Source of the DNA: Nostoc flagelliforme FACHB-838
Lineage (GTDB): Bacteria; Cyanobacteriota; Cyanobacteriia; Cyanobacteriales; Nostocaceae
Direction of reading: 5' to 3'
Assembly: GCF_014698065.1 (NCBI RefSeq)
Contig: NZ_JACJSI010000009.1
Span: forward strand, 62,001-126,000
Length of the DNA: 64,000 bases
Shown here: positions 20,194 to 29,055 of the stretch, piece by piece
Layout: every line of letters starts with the position of its first letter
How positions within the stretch are numbered: the stretch's first letter is position 1
Program-made: the position numbers and the translations under genes
Notes under the pieces: generated by a model
What the model saw: the letters and a program-made list of their open reading frames with translations, nothing else
What the model was told of the DNA's origin: nothing
Databases searched by the model: none

Positions 20194-21738
20194 ATGGTTC
20201 ATGAACATTATGATGTCATTATTATTGGTACGGGTGCAGGTGGTGGAACTCTGGCACAAGGCTTGGCATCAAGTGGAAAGAAAATTTTAGTTTTAGAGCG
20301 AGGCCCTTTTCTTTCCAAAGAAAAAGCCAATTGGGATTCTCAAGAAATCTATGAAAAAGGTCGCTACCGCACTTCTGAGGTATGGTACAACAAAAACGGC
20401 AAACCAATGGATACGCCAACATACTATTACGTTGGTGGCAATACGAAATTATACGGTGGCACTTTGTATAGATTTCGTGAGCGGGATTTTGAAAAAGTCA
20501 TTCATAAAGATGGTATCTCTCCAGAATGGCCGTTGAAGTATCAGGATTTTGCCCCCTACTATGCTCAAGCTGAAAGGCTTTATGAAGTACATGGTATGCG
20601 AGGTCTTGACCCGACTGAACCTCCAAGCAGCGAAGACTATCCCTATCCAGCCATCAGTCATGAACCATACATTGAACAAATTTGCTATGCTCTCAAAGAT
20701 AGAGGATTTCATCCTTCTTACCAGCCATTGGCGATCAAACTCAATGAAGTCGATCGTTTTTTAAGTGCATGTATTCGTTGCAACACATGCGATGGCTTTC
20801 CATGTTTGGTCAATGCCAAAGCCGATGCTGACATTAACGGTGTACGTCCAGCAATGGTCTATCCCAATCTGACTTTGATCACCGAAGCCAAAGTTTTATG
20901 TTTGCATACCAGTCCATCTGGTCGTGAAGTAACTGGCGTGGAAGCAGAAATCGCAGGTAATAGCCAGATTTTCTCTGGAAATATAGTTGTTGTTGCTTGT
21001 GGTGCAATCAACTCAGCAGCATTATTGCTCAAATCTGCCAATGACCAACACCCAAACGGACTAGCAAATAGTTCCGATCTAGTGGGACGCAATTATATTA
21101 AGCATAATATTGCGGCAATTGTGGCTTTGAGCGTAAAACCCAATCCGACAGTTTTTCCCAAGACACTTGCTGTTAATGATTTTTATTGGGGAGAGAAAGA
21201 TTTTTCTTACCCAATGGGGCATGTACAGACACTCGGCGACATAAATCAAGATAGAGCTGCCGCGAATACACCACCTTTTATTCCAAAAGCAATTCTTCCC
21301 AAGAGAGTGTACAAAGCAGTAGCAGATCGTACCACTGGTTGGTTTCTCATGGGTGAAGATTTACCAGATCCCAACAATCGAGTACGTGTTAAGAATGATA
21401 AAATTTTTCTCGAATATACAAATAACAACGAAGAAGCATTTAATCGGTTTATTAAGCGTTGGATTCAAGTATTAAAGTCCATTGAGTCACATAGTAATAG
21501 CTCATTTTCAATTTATGTAACTACAAAAATGCCCTTTGGGTATCAATGTGGTACTTGTCGTTTTGGTGAAGACCCCAAAAATTCTGTACTCGATCTCAAT
21601 TGTCGTACTCACGATATTGATAATTTGTACGTTGTTGATGGTAGCTTTTTCCCGTCTAGTGGCGCTGTGAACCCAACGCTAACAATGATGGCCAACGCTT
21701 TGCGGGTTGGAGAACATCTACTTGAAAGACTAAGATAA
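20194..21738 (+). CDS. GMC-family FAD oxidoreductase
   Basis: 514 aa. The N-terminal FAD-binding loop is DVIIIGTGAGGGTLAQGL (about 6-23), with LVLERG following. The C-terminal GMC signature region DGSFFPSSGAVNPTLTMMA contains the conserved Asn-Pro. A cysteine-rich patch CIRCNTCDGFPC lies near 192-203. GMC enzymes oxidise alcohols to aldehydes or ketones. Here it may oxidise a hydroxyl of the lipid or sugar and act together with the SDRs to invert or reposition oxygen functions (inference). It starts 70 bp after the second SDR and is followed by the Glf gene after 89 bp. The substrate is unknown. Confidence 0.88.
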   Translation: MVHEHYDVIIIGTGAGGGTLAQGLASSGKKILVLERGPFLSKEKANWDSQEIYEKGRYRTSEVWYNKNGKPMDTPTYYYVGGNTKLYGGTLYRFRERDFEKVIHKDGISPEWPLKYQDFAPYYAQAERLYEVHGMRGLDPTEPPSSEDYPYPAISHEPYIEQICYALKDRGFHPSYQPLAIKLNEVDRFLSACIRCNTCDGFPCLVNAKADADINGVRPAMVYPNLTLITEAKVLCLHTSPSGREVTGVEAEIAGNSQIFSGNIVVVACGAINSAALLLKSANDQHPNGLANSSDLVGRNYIKHNIAAIVALSVKPNPTVFPKTLAVNDFYWGEKDFSYPMGHVQTLGDINQDRAAANTPPFIPKAILPKRVYKAVADRTTGWFLMGEDLPDPNNRVRVKNDKIFLEYTNNNEEAFNRFIKRWIQVLKSIESHSNSSFSIYVTTKMPFGYQCGTCRFGEDPKNSVLDLNCRTHDIDNLYVVDGSFFPSSGAVNPTLTMMANALRVGEHLLERLR

Positions 21739-21827
21739 CTCATTTCAATCCAAAACTTTAAACAGTAATATCGCCGAATTTAACACTATCAAACGCGCTG
21801 TCCAAAAAATAACCGGAGTGAAATGAA

Positions 21828-22955
21828 ATGCTATTTGATTGGCTAATCGTAGGGGCTGGATATTCAGCCTGTGTAATGGCTGAACGCCTAGCAACTCAGC
21901 TTGGACAGAGAGTACTGATTGTAGAGCAGCGAGATCACATCGGGGGTAATGCCTACGATTACTACAATGAGCATGGCATTCTCGTTCATAAATATGGGCC
22001 TCACATCTTTCATACTAAGTCTAAGAAAGTTTGGGATTATCTCTCTCAATTCACAGAATGGAGACATTACTATCATCATGTACTGGGAGTTTTAGAGGGT
22101 AAGAAAGTCCCTATCCCTTTTAATCTCAATTCTCTCTATGCACTTTTTCCTGAGAAATATGCAGAGAAGTTGGAGAATTTGCTTCTAGAAAACTTCGGTT
22201 TTGGAGTGAAAGTACCCATTTTGAAACTGCGAGAAAGTGCTAGTGGCGATCTCAGTTTTTTAGCTGATTACATTTATGAAAATGTTTTTCTCCATTACAC
22301 AATCAAACAGTGGGGGATGAAACCAGAGGATCTGGATCGGGGAGTAACGGGACGTGTTCCAGTTTATATCAGTCGGGATAATCGTTACTTTCAAGACCCC
22401 TATCAGGCTATGCCTAAGTTAGGCTATACAGAAATGTTCCGGCGAATGCTTGCTCATCCCAACATTAAGGTACTGCTAAACGCAGATTACCGCGAGATTA
22501 TCAAAGATGTGAAGTTTCATCGTTTACTTTGCACTGGGCCGATTGACACCTTTTTTGATTATATGTATGGTGAATTGCCCTATCGTAGTCTGCGCTTTCA
22601 ATTCGACACTTTGGATCAAGAACAGTATCAAGAGGTCGGTACAGTTAACTACCCCAATGACTACGACATCACTCGTATCACTGAACAGAAGTATTTGTCA
22701 GGACAAACTTCTCCTAAAACTACCTTGGTGATGGAATATCCCCAGGCTTATGTACCAGGGAAAAATGACCCTTATTATCCTATTCTCAATGAAGAGAGCC
22801 GCGATCGCTTGAGCTTATACCTTAAAGAGGTAGAGAAACTCAACGGTACAGTACTGTTCGCAGGGCGACTTGGAGATTACAAGTACTATGACATGGATCA
22901 TGCAGTACTTCGGGCACTTGGTTTGTTTGAGAAAGAAATAGCCAATTCTATGTAA
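21828..22955 (+). CDS. glf: UDP-galactopyranose mutase
   Basis: 375 aa flavoenzyme that interconverts UDP-galactopyranose and UDP-galactofuranose. The Rossmann loop DWLIVGAGYSACVMAERLA (about 4-22), the EQRDHIGGNAYD motif and YGPHIFHT are characteristic, and the length equals the family norm. Its presence in the cluster strongly suggests that galactofuranose is attached to the product, with one of the two GT28 proteins as transferase (inference). Downstream lie 105 bp of non-coding DNA and then a broken gene. ATG 21828 is preceded by CGGAGTG. Confidence 0.93.
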   Translation: MLFDWLIVGAGYSACVMAERLATQLGQRVLIVEQRDHIGGNAYDYYNEHGILVHKYGPHIFHTKSKKVWDYLSQFTEWRHYYHHVLGVLEGKKVPIPFNLNSLYALFPEKYAEKLENLLLENFGFGVKVPILKLRESASGDLSFLADYIYENVFLHYTIKQWGMKPEDLDRGVTGRVPVYISRDNRYFQDPYQAMPKLGYTEMFRRMLAHPNIKVLLNADYREIIKDVKFHRLLCTGPIDTFFDYMYGELPYRSLRFQFDTLDQEQYQEVGTVNYPNDYDITRITEQKYLSGQTSPKTTLVMEYPQAYVPGKNDPYYPILNEESRDRLSLYLKEVEKLNGTVLFAGRLGDYKYYDMDHAVLRALGLFEKEIANSM

Positions 22956-23060
22956 AAAGTGTCAAAAAGATGCGATCGCGCTTGGATGAATAAAAAAACA
23001 TAGAATTTCCCTAAAATTCTGACTAAAAAATTGTTAATGTTTTTTAACATAAGGATTATA

Positions 23061-23269
23061 GTGGAACAAAAACTCGTTAGTAAAACCAAGCAACGCCTTG
23101 AATGTTTGATTTGCAATTCTCGCGTCGACCCAAATAATGAATCTGCATTTTCTACGTTCCCATGCAACGTCAGAGCCTTTATGAATGAAACTGGGATGAG
23201 CATCATTTTCCGCAAAAGCATTTAATCCAACAATCGCCTCCTTATGGAGTTGCTGGAGAAGTGAGTTGA
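23061..23269 (+). pseudogene. Broken gene, probable methyltransferase remnant
   Basis: GTG 23061 with AAGGA upstream opens a protein-like segment with LECLICNSRVDP and FPCNVRAFMNET, which reads like the cysteine-containing N-terminus of a class I methyltransferase seen in cyanobacterial clusters (family call from memory, not certain). Coding character then shifts frame near 23190: the frame reading WDEHHFPQKHLIQQSPP...VAGEVS continues to a TGA at 23269. The simplest reading is an internal deletion joining the first ~44 codons to the last ~24 out of frame. The intact ancestor would have tailored the product; this strain probably lacks that step. Confidence 0.5.
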
Positions 23270-23330
23270 ATAGAAGTTCCCCCAGCAGGATAACAAAAAA
23301 AGTTTAGTTTTTAAGAGATATTTTGTATTT

Positions 23331-24554
23331 ATGGAAACAATGCAATCACCGTCATATCCGAAAAAAAAGTTTTTGATCAATGTTGTCACCGGAAATAGTG
23401 GTGGAGGGCATATTGCTACTTCTAATGCGATATCTTCAATCATTGAGCAACAACTCCCCTGTCAAACTAGTATTACCGATGTAGACGTATTAGCACAGCG
23501 TTTAGCAGAAGGACAAAAAACACTGGATATCTACAAGTTATTCGGAACTAGTGGAGATCAAGTTCTCAATCAGATTATGCAAAGCGGTTGGACATGGATT
23601 CACCATCTGACCATGCCCTTCAATAAGCTACTGATCAAACTAAATCACGATGCTGGTGTGAGGATATTTGAGGAAGAATGGCGCGAGCAACAGCCAGACA
23701 TGGTAGTTTCTGTAGTGCCGTTGTTTAATAAAATGATCTGGGAAAGTTTACAGAAAGTAAAACCAGGCACACCTTTAGTGACAGTTCTGATAGATTTTGC
23801 TGATTTTCCGTCGGCCTATTGGATAGAACCAGAAACGGGAAGTTATGTTGTTTGTGGCACGCAAAAAGCAGTTGAACAAGCTCATTCTCTAGGAGTAAAG
23901 GAGGATCTGATCGTCAAAACTTCGGGAATGGTAATTAACCCTCGCTTTTATGAACCGATTGTCAGCGATCGCTCCCAAGAAAGGCAACGCTTGGGTTTAG
24001 ATCCAGACTGTCTCACCGGACTTGTATTATTCGGGGGTAATGGTTCCAAAGCAATGCTAGAAATTGCCAAGCGTCTGGAGCGTTTTCAACAAAAGCTACA
24101 ACTCGTCTTTATCTGCGGACGCAATGAAGAACTAGCTTTAGCTTTACGTGAAAGCCAAGATATCCAGAAGAGGTTTGTCACCACCTTTACAAAAGACATT
24201 CCTTACTATATGCATCTTTGTGATTTCATGATTGGTAAACCAGGCCCTGGTAGCATCAGCGAGGCGTTAGTCATGAAGCTACCAGTGATTGTGGAACGCA
24301 GTGCTGCGACAATGCCACAGGAACGATACAACACTGACTGGGTTCAACAGCAGCAGGTGGGTTTGGTTATCCCCAGTTTTCGAGATATTGATCGAGCAGT
24401 TGAGCAGTTTCTTCAGCCGGAGAATTTTGCCCGCTACCGTGCAAATGTCGCTGCGGTAAACAATAGAGCCGTATTTGAAATTCCCGATATTTTGGAGAAG
24501 ATTCTAGCTAGTAATTATAAAACAACAGTGGCAGAACCACTCCAGCAGAGGTAG
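23331..24554 (+). CDS. GT28-type glycosyltransferase (MGDG synthase/UgtP-like), copy 2
   Basis: 407 aa. Glycine loop GNSGGGHIATSNAI (about 21-34), central VVSVVPLFNK, FICGRNEELA and the C-terminal donor site with IGKPGPGSISEA, the standard MGDG-synthase/MurG-type arrangement. It probably adds a second sugar or acts on a different position than copy 1. Its last bases overlap the GTG of the exporter gene (TAGTG), so the two are translationally coupled. There is no clear ribosome binding site before ATG 23331; a second ATG is at 23340. Confidence 0.85.
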   Translation: METMQSPSYPKKKFLINVVTGNSGGGHIATSNAISSIIEQQLPCQTSITDVDVLAQRLAEGQKTLDIYKLFGTSGDQVLNQIMQSGWTWIHHLTMPFNKLLIKLNHDAGVRIFEEEWREQQPDMVVSVVPLFNKMIWESLQKVKPGTPLVTVLIDFADFPSAYWIEPETGSYVVCGTQKAVEQAHSLGVKEDLIVKTSGMVINPRFYEPIVSDRSQERQRLGLDPDCLTGLVLFGGNGSKAMLEIAKRLERFQQKLQLVFICGRNEELALALRESQDIQKRFVTTFTKDIPYYMHLCDFMIGKPGPGSISEALVMKLPVIVERSAATMPQERYNTDWVQQQQVGLVIPSFRDIDRAVEQFLQPENFARYRANVAAVNNRAVFEIPDILEKILASNYKTTVAEPLQQR

Positions 24555-26128
24555 TGAAAGCGATGAATCAAGATCGTGTTAAAGCAGTTACGCTGGCGGC
24601 AATGTGTTTCGCCCTCTTCATGGCCAATCTTGACGACACTGTGATGAATATGGCGCTTCCCAAGATTCAGACAAGTCTGGGTTCTGGTCTGTCAGGATTG
24701 CAGTGGATTCTTAATGCTTACACCCTACCTGCGGCTAGTCTAGTGTTGCCAAGTGGAACATTAGGAGACATTTATGGACGAAAGCGAGTCTTCCTCTCAG
24801 GACTAGTCATCTTTACGATCGCTTCTTTAATTTGCGGTCTAGCTCCAAATTTGAGTATCTTGATTACTGGGCGAACCCTTCAAGGAATTGGATCTGCTGC
24901 CCTAATAACTGGTTCTCTCTCGATCATTGCTGATACATTTCCTGAACCAAAGGAAAAAGCTAAAGCCCTTGGTATTTGGGCTGCGGTGTCAGGACTCGCC
25001 CTGGTTGCTGGCCCTGCCCTAGGTGGACTGCTAGTAGATACTCTGGGATGGCAAAGCGTGTTTTTTCTCAACTTACCACTGGGAGCGATCGCTTTTCGGG
25101 TGACTTCGCGTGTTGTTAAGGAAAGTAAAGATCCCAACAAGCAACGTCTTGATGTGCCTGGTTTACTGCTCAGTGTAATCTTTTTGGCTTCACTTACCTA
25201 TGCACTGACCGAGGGTAATGCTGGGCTGTGGCGATCGCCGCTCATTGTCTTGCTGCTGATGGTTGCTGGACTTAGCTTTGTAGCATTTTTATTTATTGAG
25301 TCCCGCAGTAGCCACCCAATGCTGCCATTATCCTTATTTCAAAATTCAACGTTTACTGTAGTCAATATCGTTGAAATTTTGGTATTCTTCACCCTTGTCA
25401 GCTTGCTTTTTATCTTCAGCTTATTCTTGCAGCAAGTGCAGGGGTACTCGGCAACGGCGGCGGGCTTGCGCTTCCTCCCGATGAATGGAGCTTTTGTCAT
25501 TGCATCTATATGTTCTGGGTGGTTTGCTGCTCGCTTAGGGTGGCGCTTTACGATCGCGACAGGACTGATGTTAGCAAGCATAGCTACGTTTTCCTTGATC
25601 CGAATCAATGCCAATACAGAGTATGGAGCAATTTTGTGGAGCCTGGTTCTTTCGGGGTTCGGTAGCGGCTTGACACTCGCACCTTTAGCAGCAGTAGGTC
25701 TGAGTTCTGCACCCTCCACAAAAGTGGGAATTGCCTCAGCAGTAATCAACGCTAGTAATCGTCTCGGCACTATTTTAGGAGTTGCTATACAAGGAACAAT
25801 TCTCACGCAACAGGTAGCCTCAAATTTGGCGCGATCGCTCTCTACTTGGGGCCTCCCCTCAAACCTCCAAGATCGCCTCATCGCTGATGTTTTGCATGGT
25901 GGATTTAAAGTCCCCAGCGACCTGCCAATCAACATTTCGGGCCAAGCTATGCATCAGGCGATTAGTAATGCATTTGTGTCGGGTCTACACGCAACTGTGC
26001 TTGTAGCTAGTATTGCCCTCTTCGGTGGGGCATTTTTGATTCTGGTGTTTGTTCAGCCAACTTTTAACCAAGTCACTAAAAATTCTTTTCTTTCTATTAA
26101 ATATAAGAAACAGGATAAGCGCATCTAA
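24554..26128 (+). CDS. MFS exporter, DHA2 (EmrB/QacA) family
   Basis: 524 aa with about 14 hydrophobic segments, as in the 14-helix DHA2 family of proton-driven exporters. The N-terminus has NLDDTVMNMALPKI (typical DxTVVNVALP) and motif A GDIYGRKRVF follows helix 2. The last gene of the cluster, it likely exports the finished glycolipid or protects against it. GTG 24554 overlaps the preceding stop; ATG 24563 is an alternative. Downstream lies a 126-bp imperfect palindrome. Confidence 0.9.
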   Translation: MKAMNQDRVKAVTLAAMCFALFMANLDDTVMNMALPKIQTSLGSGLSGLQWILNAYTLPAASLVLPSGTLGDIYGRKRVFLSGLVIFTIASLICGLAPNLSILITGRTLQGIGSAALITGSLSIIADTFPEPKEKAKALGIWAAVSGLALVAGPALGGLLVDTLGWQSVFFLNLPLGAIAFRVTSRVVKESKDPNKQRLDVPGLLLSVIFLASLTYALTEGNAGLWRSPLIVLLLMVAGLSFVAFLFIESRSSHPMLPLSLFQNSTFTVVNIVEILVFFTLVSLLFIFSLFLQQVQGYSATAAGLRFLPMNGAFVIASICSGWFAARLGWRFTIATGLMLASIATFSLIRINANTEYGAILWSLVLSGFGSGLTLAPLAAVGLSSAPSTKVGIASAVINASNRLGTILGVAIQGTILTQQVASNLARSLSTWGLPSNLQDRLIADVLHGGFKVPSDLPINISGQAMHQAISNAFVSGLHATVLVASIALFGGAFLILVFVQPTFNQVTKNSFLSIKYKKQDKRI

Positions 26129-26356
26129 ATTAAACTTTACAAAAAAGATGACTTATGGATAAACGGAAAAATCAGGATTTATCGTTTATTTGAGACTGTT
26201 AAGGAAGCTGCGAAAAATAAATCATTTACTATTTAGTCTAATTATTGGATACTATTCTTTGGAGATACCTAAATATAACCACCAAAGCATCCATCGATAG
26301 CAGCTAACGAAAATTAGTAAAAGGATGTTTTAAGGTAATTTTTCTTTTTCCCACTT

Positions 26357-26482
26357 TCGCAAATTTATCGCTCATACTCTTGATAAAATCATAATCTTAT
26401 CGAATGAAACAGCCCTGCCCTAGTCCCCAGGGACGTTTCATTCGAGTAAGTAAAAATTCTATCAAGATAGTATATTTTGCGA
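26357..26482. repeat. 126-bp imperfect palindrome with nested perfect hairpin
   Basis: The ends read TCGCAAA (26357-26363) and TTTGCGA (26476-26482), and much of the interior is complementary (CTTGATA / TATCAAG). The core is perfect: CGAATGAAAC (26401-26410) against GTTTCATTCG (26435-26444), with CCCTG/CAGGG inside. It may be a small non-autonomous element, or a structured RNA or terminator between the exporter gene and the beta-propeller gene. The rest of 26129-26563 is AT-rich and shows nothing else. Confidence 0.65.
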
Positions 26483-26563
26483 CTTTTAAAGCATCCTCAC
26501 ATAAGTCCGAAACTGAGTCTCGAAAAAATCTAGATTGTTTTTCAAATAAAGGATTTCAACAAA

Positions 26564-28753
26564 ATGGCTGATGAAAAATTAGCAATCTCATTATTGACAC
26601 CTGCCAGCGATATAGTCCTTGGAGGGGGTACAAATGATTCTGAAGCCCTTTTTGGCCGTGCCGGAAACGACACCATTTATCCTGACAATCCGATTGCAAG
26701 CGCGACTCAAGCAACAAATGTAGATTATTTGTTCGGTGATATATTTGACAACTCTGCTGAAGAGTATGAGATTATTCTGAATATTCAGAATGCTCAACAA
26801 GGTGGTAATCCATTTCTGATCTTAGATAGAAATATCCCATCTGTAGGGGCAGACAGATTTGTTCTTGGTGATACAAGTCAGCCCTACTACACTACCTCTA
26901 ACCCAGATACTCTACTAACCACAAACTTCCTTGGTTTGAACGAGTTTGCTGTCATTTATGATTTCGGTATCAATAATGATATCATCCAGCTAAATGGTAA
27001 ATCGACAGACTATCGAATCGTAAAAATTAATGGATTACAGATTGCAGGAGTAGCACAACCTCTTTCTGGAGAAGCGATATTTTCACTGCAACAGGGAGCA
27101 CCTGACCTTGTAACTTTTGTAGTTGCCAAGCCGGAAGTCAATTTAGATTTGACATCGAATAATTTCCGATTTGTTGGTGAAAAACCACCTAAAAAACCAA
27201 CAGAAAACAATAAAATTCAGCAGTTAGGGACTACCGGAAACGATCTCAGTCTTGCTACGGGTGCAGATGCTGCTGGCAATGTTTATATATCAGGAACTAC
27301 CAACGGGCCATTGTTTGGAACAAATCTTGGTTTTGGAGATGCTTGGCTAGCAAAATATGACAGCAATGGCAACCAGGTTTGGGGTAGACAGTTTGGCTCT
27401 TCTGGGGATGAGTCTAACTTTGCGATGGTTACAGACAAGGATGGTAACTCCTACATGACAGGTGGCATGTCGGGTAACTTGTTTGGAACCAAGCAAACAG
27501 AAACTGATGTTTGGGTGGCTAAATATGACACCAATGGTAACCAGGTTTGGGGTAGGCAGTTTAGTGCTGGTGGCTTTAGTAGTGGAGCCTTTGCCATTGA
27601 TCTAGATCCAACAGGGAATGTCTACTTATCAGGAATAGAAATTAACAACAATGATAGAACAGACATTTTCAATTTTGCCGTTCAGGATAATTCCTGGGTG
27701 TCTAAGTTTGACACCAATGGCAACCAGGAGTGGCTTACCCTGATTAAAGATCCTTCAGCGACCTTTCCTTTTGATATAACTCCCTTTTTTGATGAATGTT
27801 ACGACCTTGCCGTTGATAAGGATAGCAACAGCATAGCTGTAGGCTGGACTCAGGGCTTACTCAGAGAGTCAGACCCATCACGACAACTTTTGAAGTACGA
27901 TGCTTGGGTGTCAAAAGTCAATACCGCAGGGGAGATACAGTGGGTTCAACAGCTTGGAAGTACAAATCAGGGACTTGATTTTGCTTGGGGTGTTGATACT
28001 GACAGCAAGGGCAATATTTATGTTACAGGATGGACTACAGGGGATATTGGCACAACGGTAGGAAAAAAGGGAATTGGGGGTCGTGATATTTGGATTAGCA
28101 AACTTAACCCAGATGGCTCTCAAGTGTGGGCTAAACAGTTTGGTTCTCCAAATGATGATGGCATGTACTTGTCAGATATGCAGATCGATGAAAATGACAA
28201 CATCTTTATTATCGGAGAATCTAATGGGAAGTTAGGAAAAGGCCAAAAAGAAGAATCTTATAATGCCTGGGTGGCGAAGTTCGACACTGATGGCAATAAC
28301 AACTGGATTCAACAATTTGGAAGCAAAAATAATCTTGACTACGCTACAGGTGTTACTATTGACGGAAAAGGTAGTCTTTTCGTGACTGGAGCTACTGATA
28401 GCTTATTAGGGAACAGTGGTGGCGTTAATACCTCAGCTCTGGACGGTTGGTTGGCTAAACTTGACGTCAAGGACGGAAAACTGCAAAAATTTATCGGCGG
28501 TTCAGATGTCATCAGTATTGCCGCTCCTGAATCAATTCCCACCATTGATATCACTAACGAACTTGTAACTAGCGAAAGGCTGCCTGAAGGCGATAACCGG
28601 ATTAACCCTGCTGCGGGAATCAGTACTAGCCGCAGTGCATTCAACTATGGACAGATCACTTCTAGTCTTGGTGACATATTTAACTCTCAGTCTGAAGGTT
28701 CTTTTCCTTTAGCTTTGGCTGAGGCAGTTAATAAGGGCGATATAGTTATTTGA
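26564..28753 (+). CDS. SBBP-repeat beta-propeller protein with RTX-like N-terminus
   Basis: 729 aa. Residues ~15-50 contain GRAGNDTIYP, reminiscent of calcium-binding RTX nonapeptides, followed by a ~150-aa segment resembling cyanobacterial extracellular proteins (FVLGD..., YDFGINNDIIQLNG). From about 220 to 640 at least six beta-propeller (SBBP) repeats recur with the pattern GN.Y..G...G...G....DAW.AKYD.NGNQVW.RQFG. There is no classical signal peptide, so secretion by a type I system would fit RTX proteins (inference). ATG 26564 is preceded by AAAGGA. It is same-strand with the cluster but separated by 435 bp, and functional linkage is unproven. Confidence 0.8.
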   Translation: MADEKLAISLLTPASDIVLGGGTNDSEALFGRAGNDTIYPDNPIASATQATNVDYLFGDIFDNSAEEYEIILNIQNAQQGGNPFLILDRNIPSVGADRFVLGDTSQPYYTTSNPDTLLTTNFLGLNEFAVIYDFGINNDIIQLNGKSTDYRIVKINGLQIAGVAQPLSGEAIFSLQQGAPDLVTFVVAKPEVNLDLTSNNFRFVGEKPPKKPTENNKIQQLGTTGNDLSLATGADAAGNVYISGTTNGPLFGTNLGFGDAWLAKYDSNGNQVWGRQFGSSGDESNFAMVTDKDGNSYMTGGMSGNLFGTKQTETDVWVAKYDTNGNQVWGRQFSAGGFSSGAFAIDLDPTGNVYLSGIEINNNDRTDIFNFAVQDNSWVSKFDTNGNQEWLTLIKDPSATFPFDITPFFDECYDLAVDKDSNSIAVGWTQGLLRESDPSRQLLKYDAWVSKVNTAGEIQWVQQLGSTNQGLDFAWGVDTDSKGNIYVTGWTTGDIGTTVGKKGIGGRDIWISKLNPDGSQVWAKQFGSPNDDGMYLSDMQIDENDNIFIIGESNGKLGKGQKEESYNAWVAKFDTDGNNNWIQQFGSKNNLDYATGVTIDGKGSLFVTGATDSLLGNSGGVNTSALDGWLAKLDVKDGKLQKFIGGSDVISIAAPESIPTIDITNELVTSERLPEGDNRINPAAGISTSRSAFNYGQITSSLGDIFNSQSEGSFPLALAEAVNKGDIVI

Positions 28754-28836
28754 AATGATTTAACAATACCTTTGCCAATTTACAAAGTTTTAACACTGAT
28801 GGCAATAGAGTGAATACGACACAAATCTGTAAGTAA

Positions 28837-28885
28837 GCTTCCAGAAAATCTTAGCCTATTTTATTGGCTTAGATTTTCTAGAAGC
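28837..28885 (+). terminator. Probable terminator after the SBBP gene
   Basis: Inverted repeat of 20 nt per arm with two mismatches (28837-28856 and 28866-28885; core AGAAAATC/GATTTTCT), 9-nt loop, followed by ATTTTTATG. It lies 84 bp after the stop of the beta-propeller gene and is well placed as its terminator. Confidence 0.65.
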
Positions 28886-29055
28886 ATTTTTATGATTTCA
28901 TAGACATATTGAAAGCCGTGACAGTAAGTAGGCTTTAAGTTATGGAATTTTGTTTAATTTCTTCACTTATCCCCTTGCCATTATCAGCAATTAATATTTG
29001 TAGATGTATAGGCAATACTGGCTATAGTTTCTAAGCGATTGAAGTTGAATTCTTA

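Larger units (their letters stand above)
3101..26128 (+). other. Biosynthetic gene cluster: FAAL/PKS glycolipid-type
   Basis: Fourteen consecutive same-strand genes, one of them broken, run from the acyl-AMP ligase to the exporter. Most gaps are under 250 bp, and PKS1/PKS2 (4 nt) and GT2/MFS (overlapping TAGTG) are essentially coupled. Chain activation (FAAL, ACP), chain tailoring (dimetal enzyme, SDRs, GMC oxidoreductase), extension (PKS), sugar-nucleotide supply (Glf), glycosylation (two GT28) and export (MFS) are all represented. I see no thioesterase, phosphopantetheinyl transferase or pathway regulator. The edges are inferred from gene-poor DNA on the left and a long hairpin region (26357-26482) on the right. 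Confidence 0.85.

Noticed and set aside
25339-25935. 198-codon open frame antisense to the exporter gene
   Set aside because: Lies entirely within the strongly supported MFS gene; composition is that of a frame shadow.
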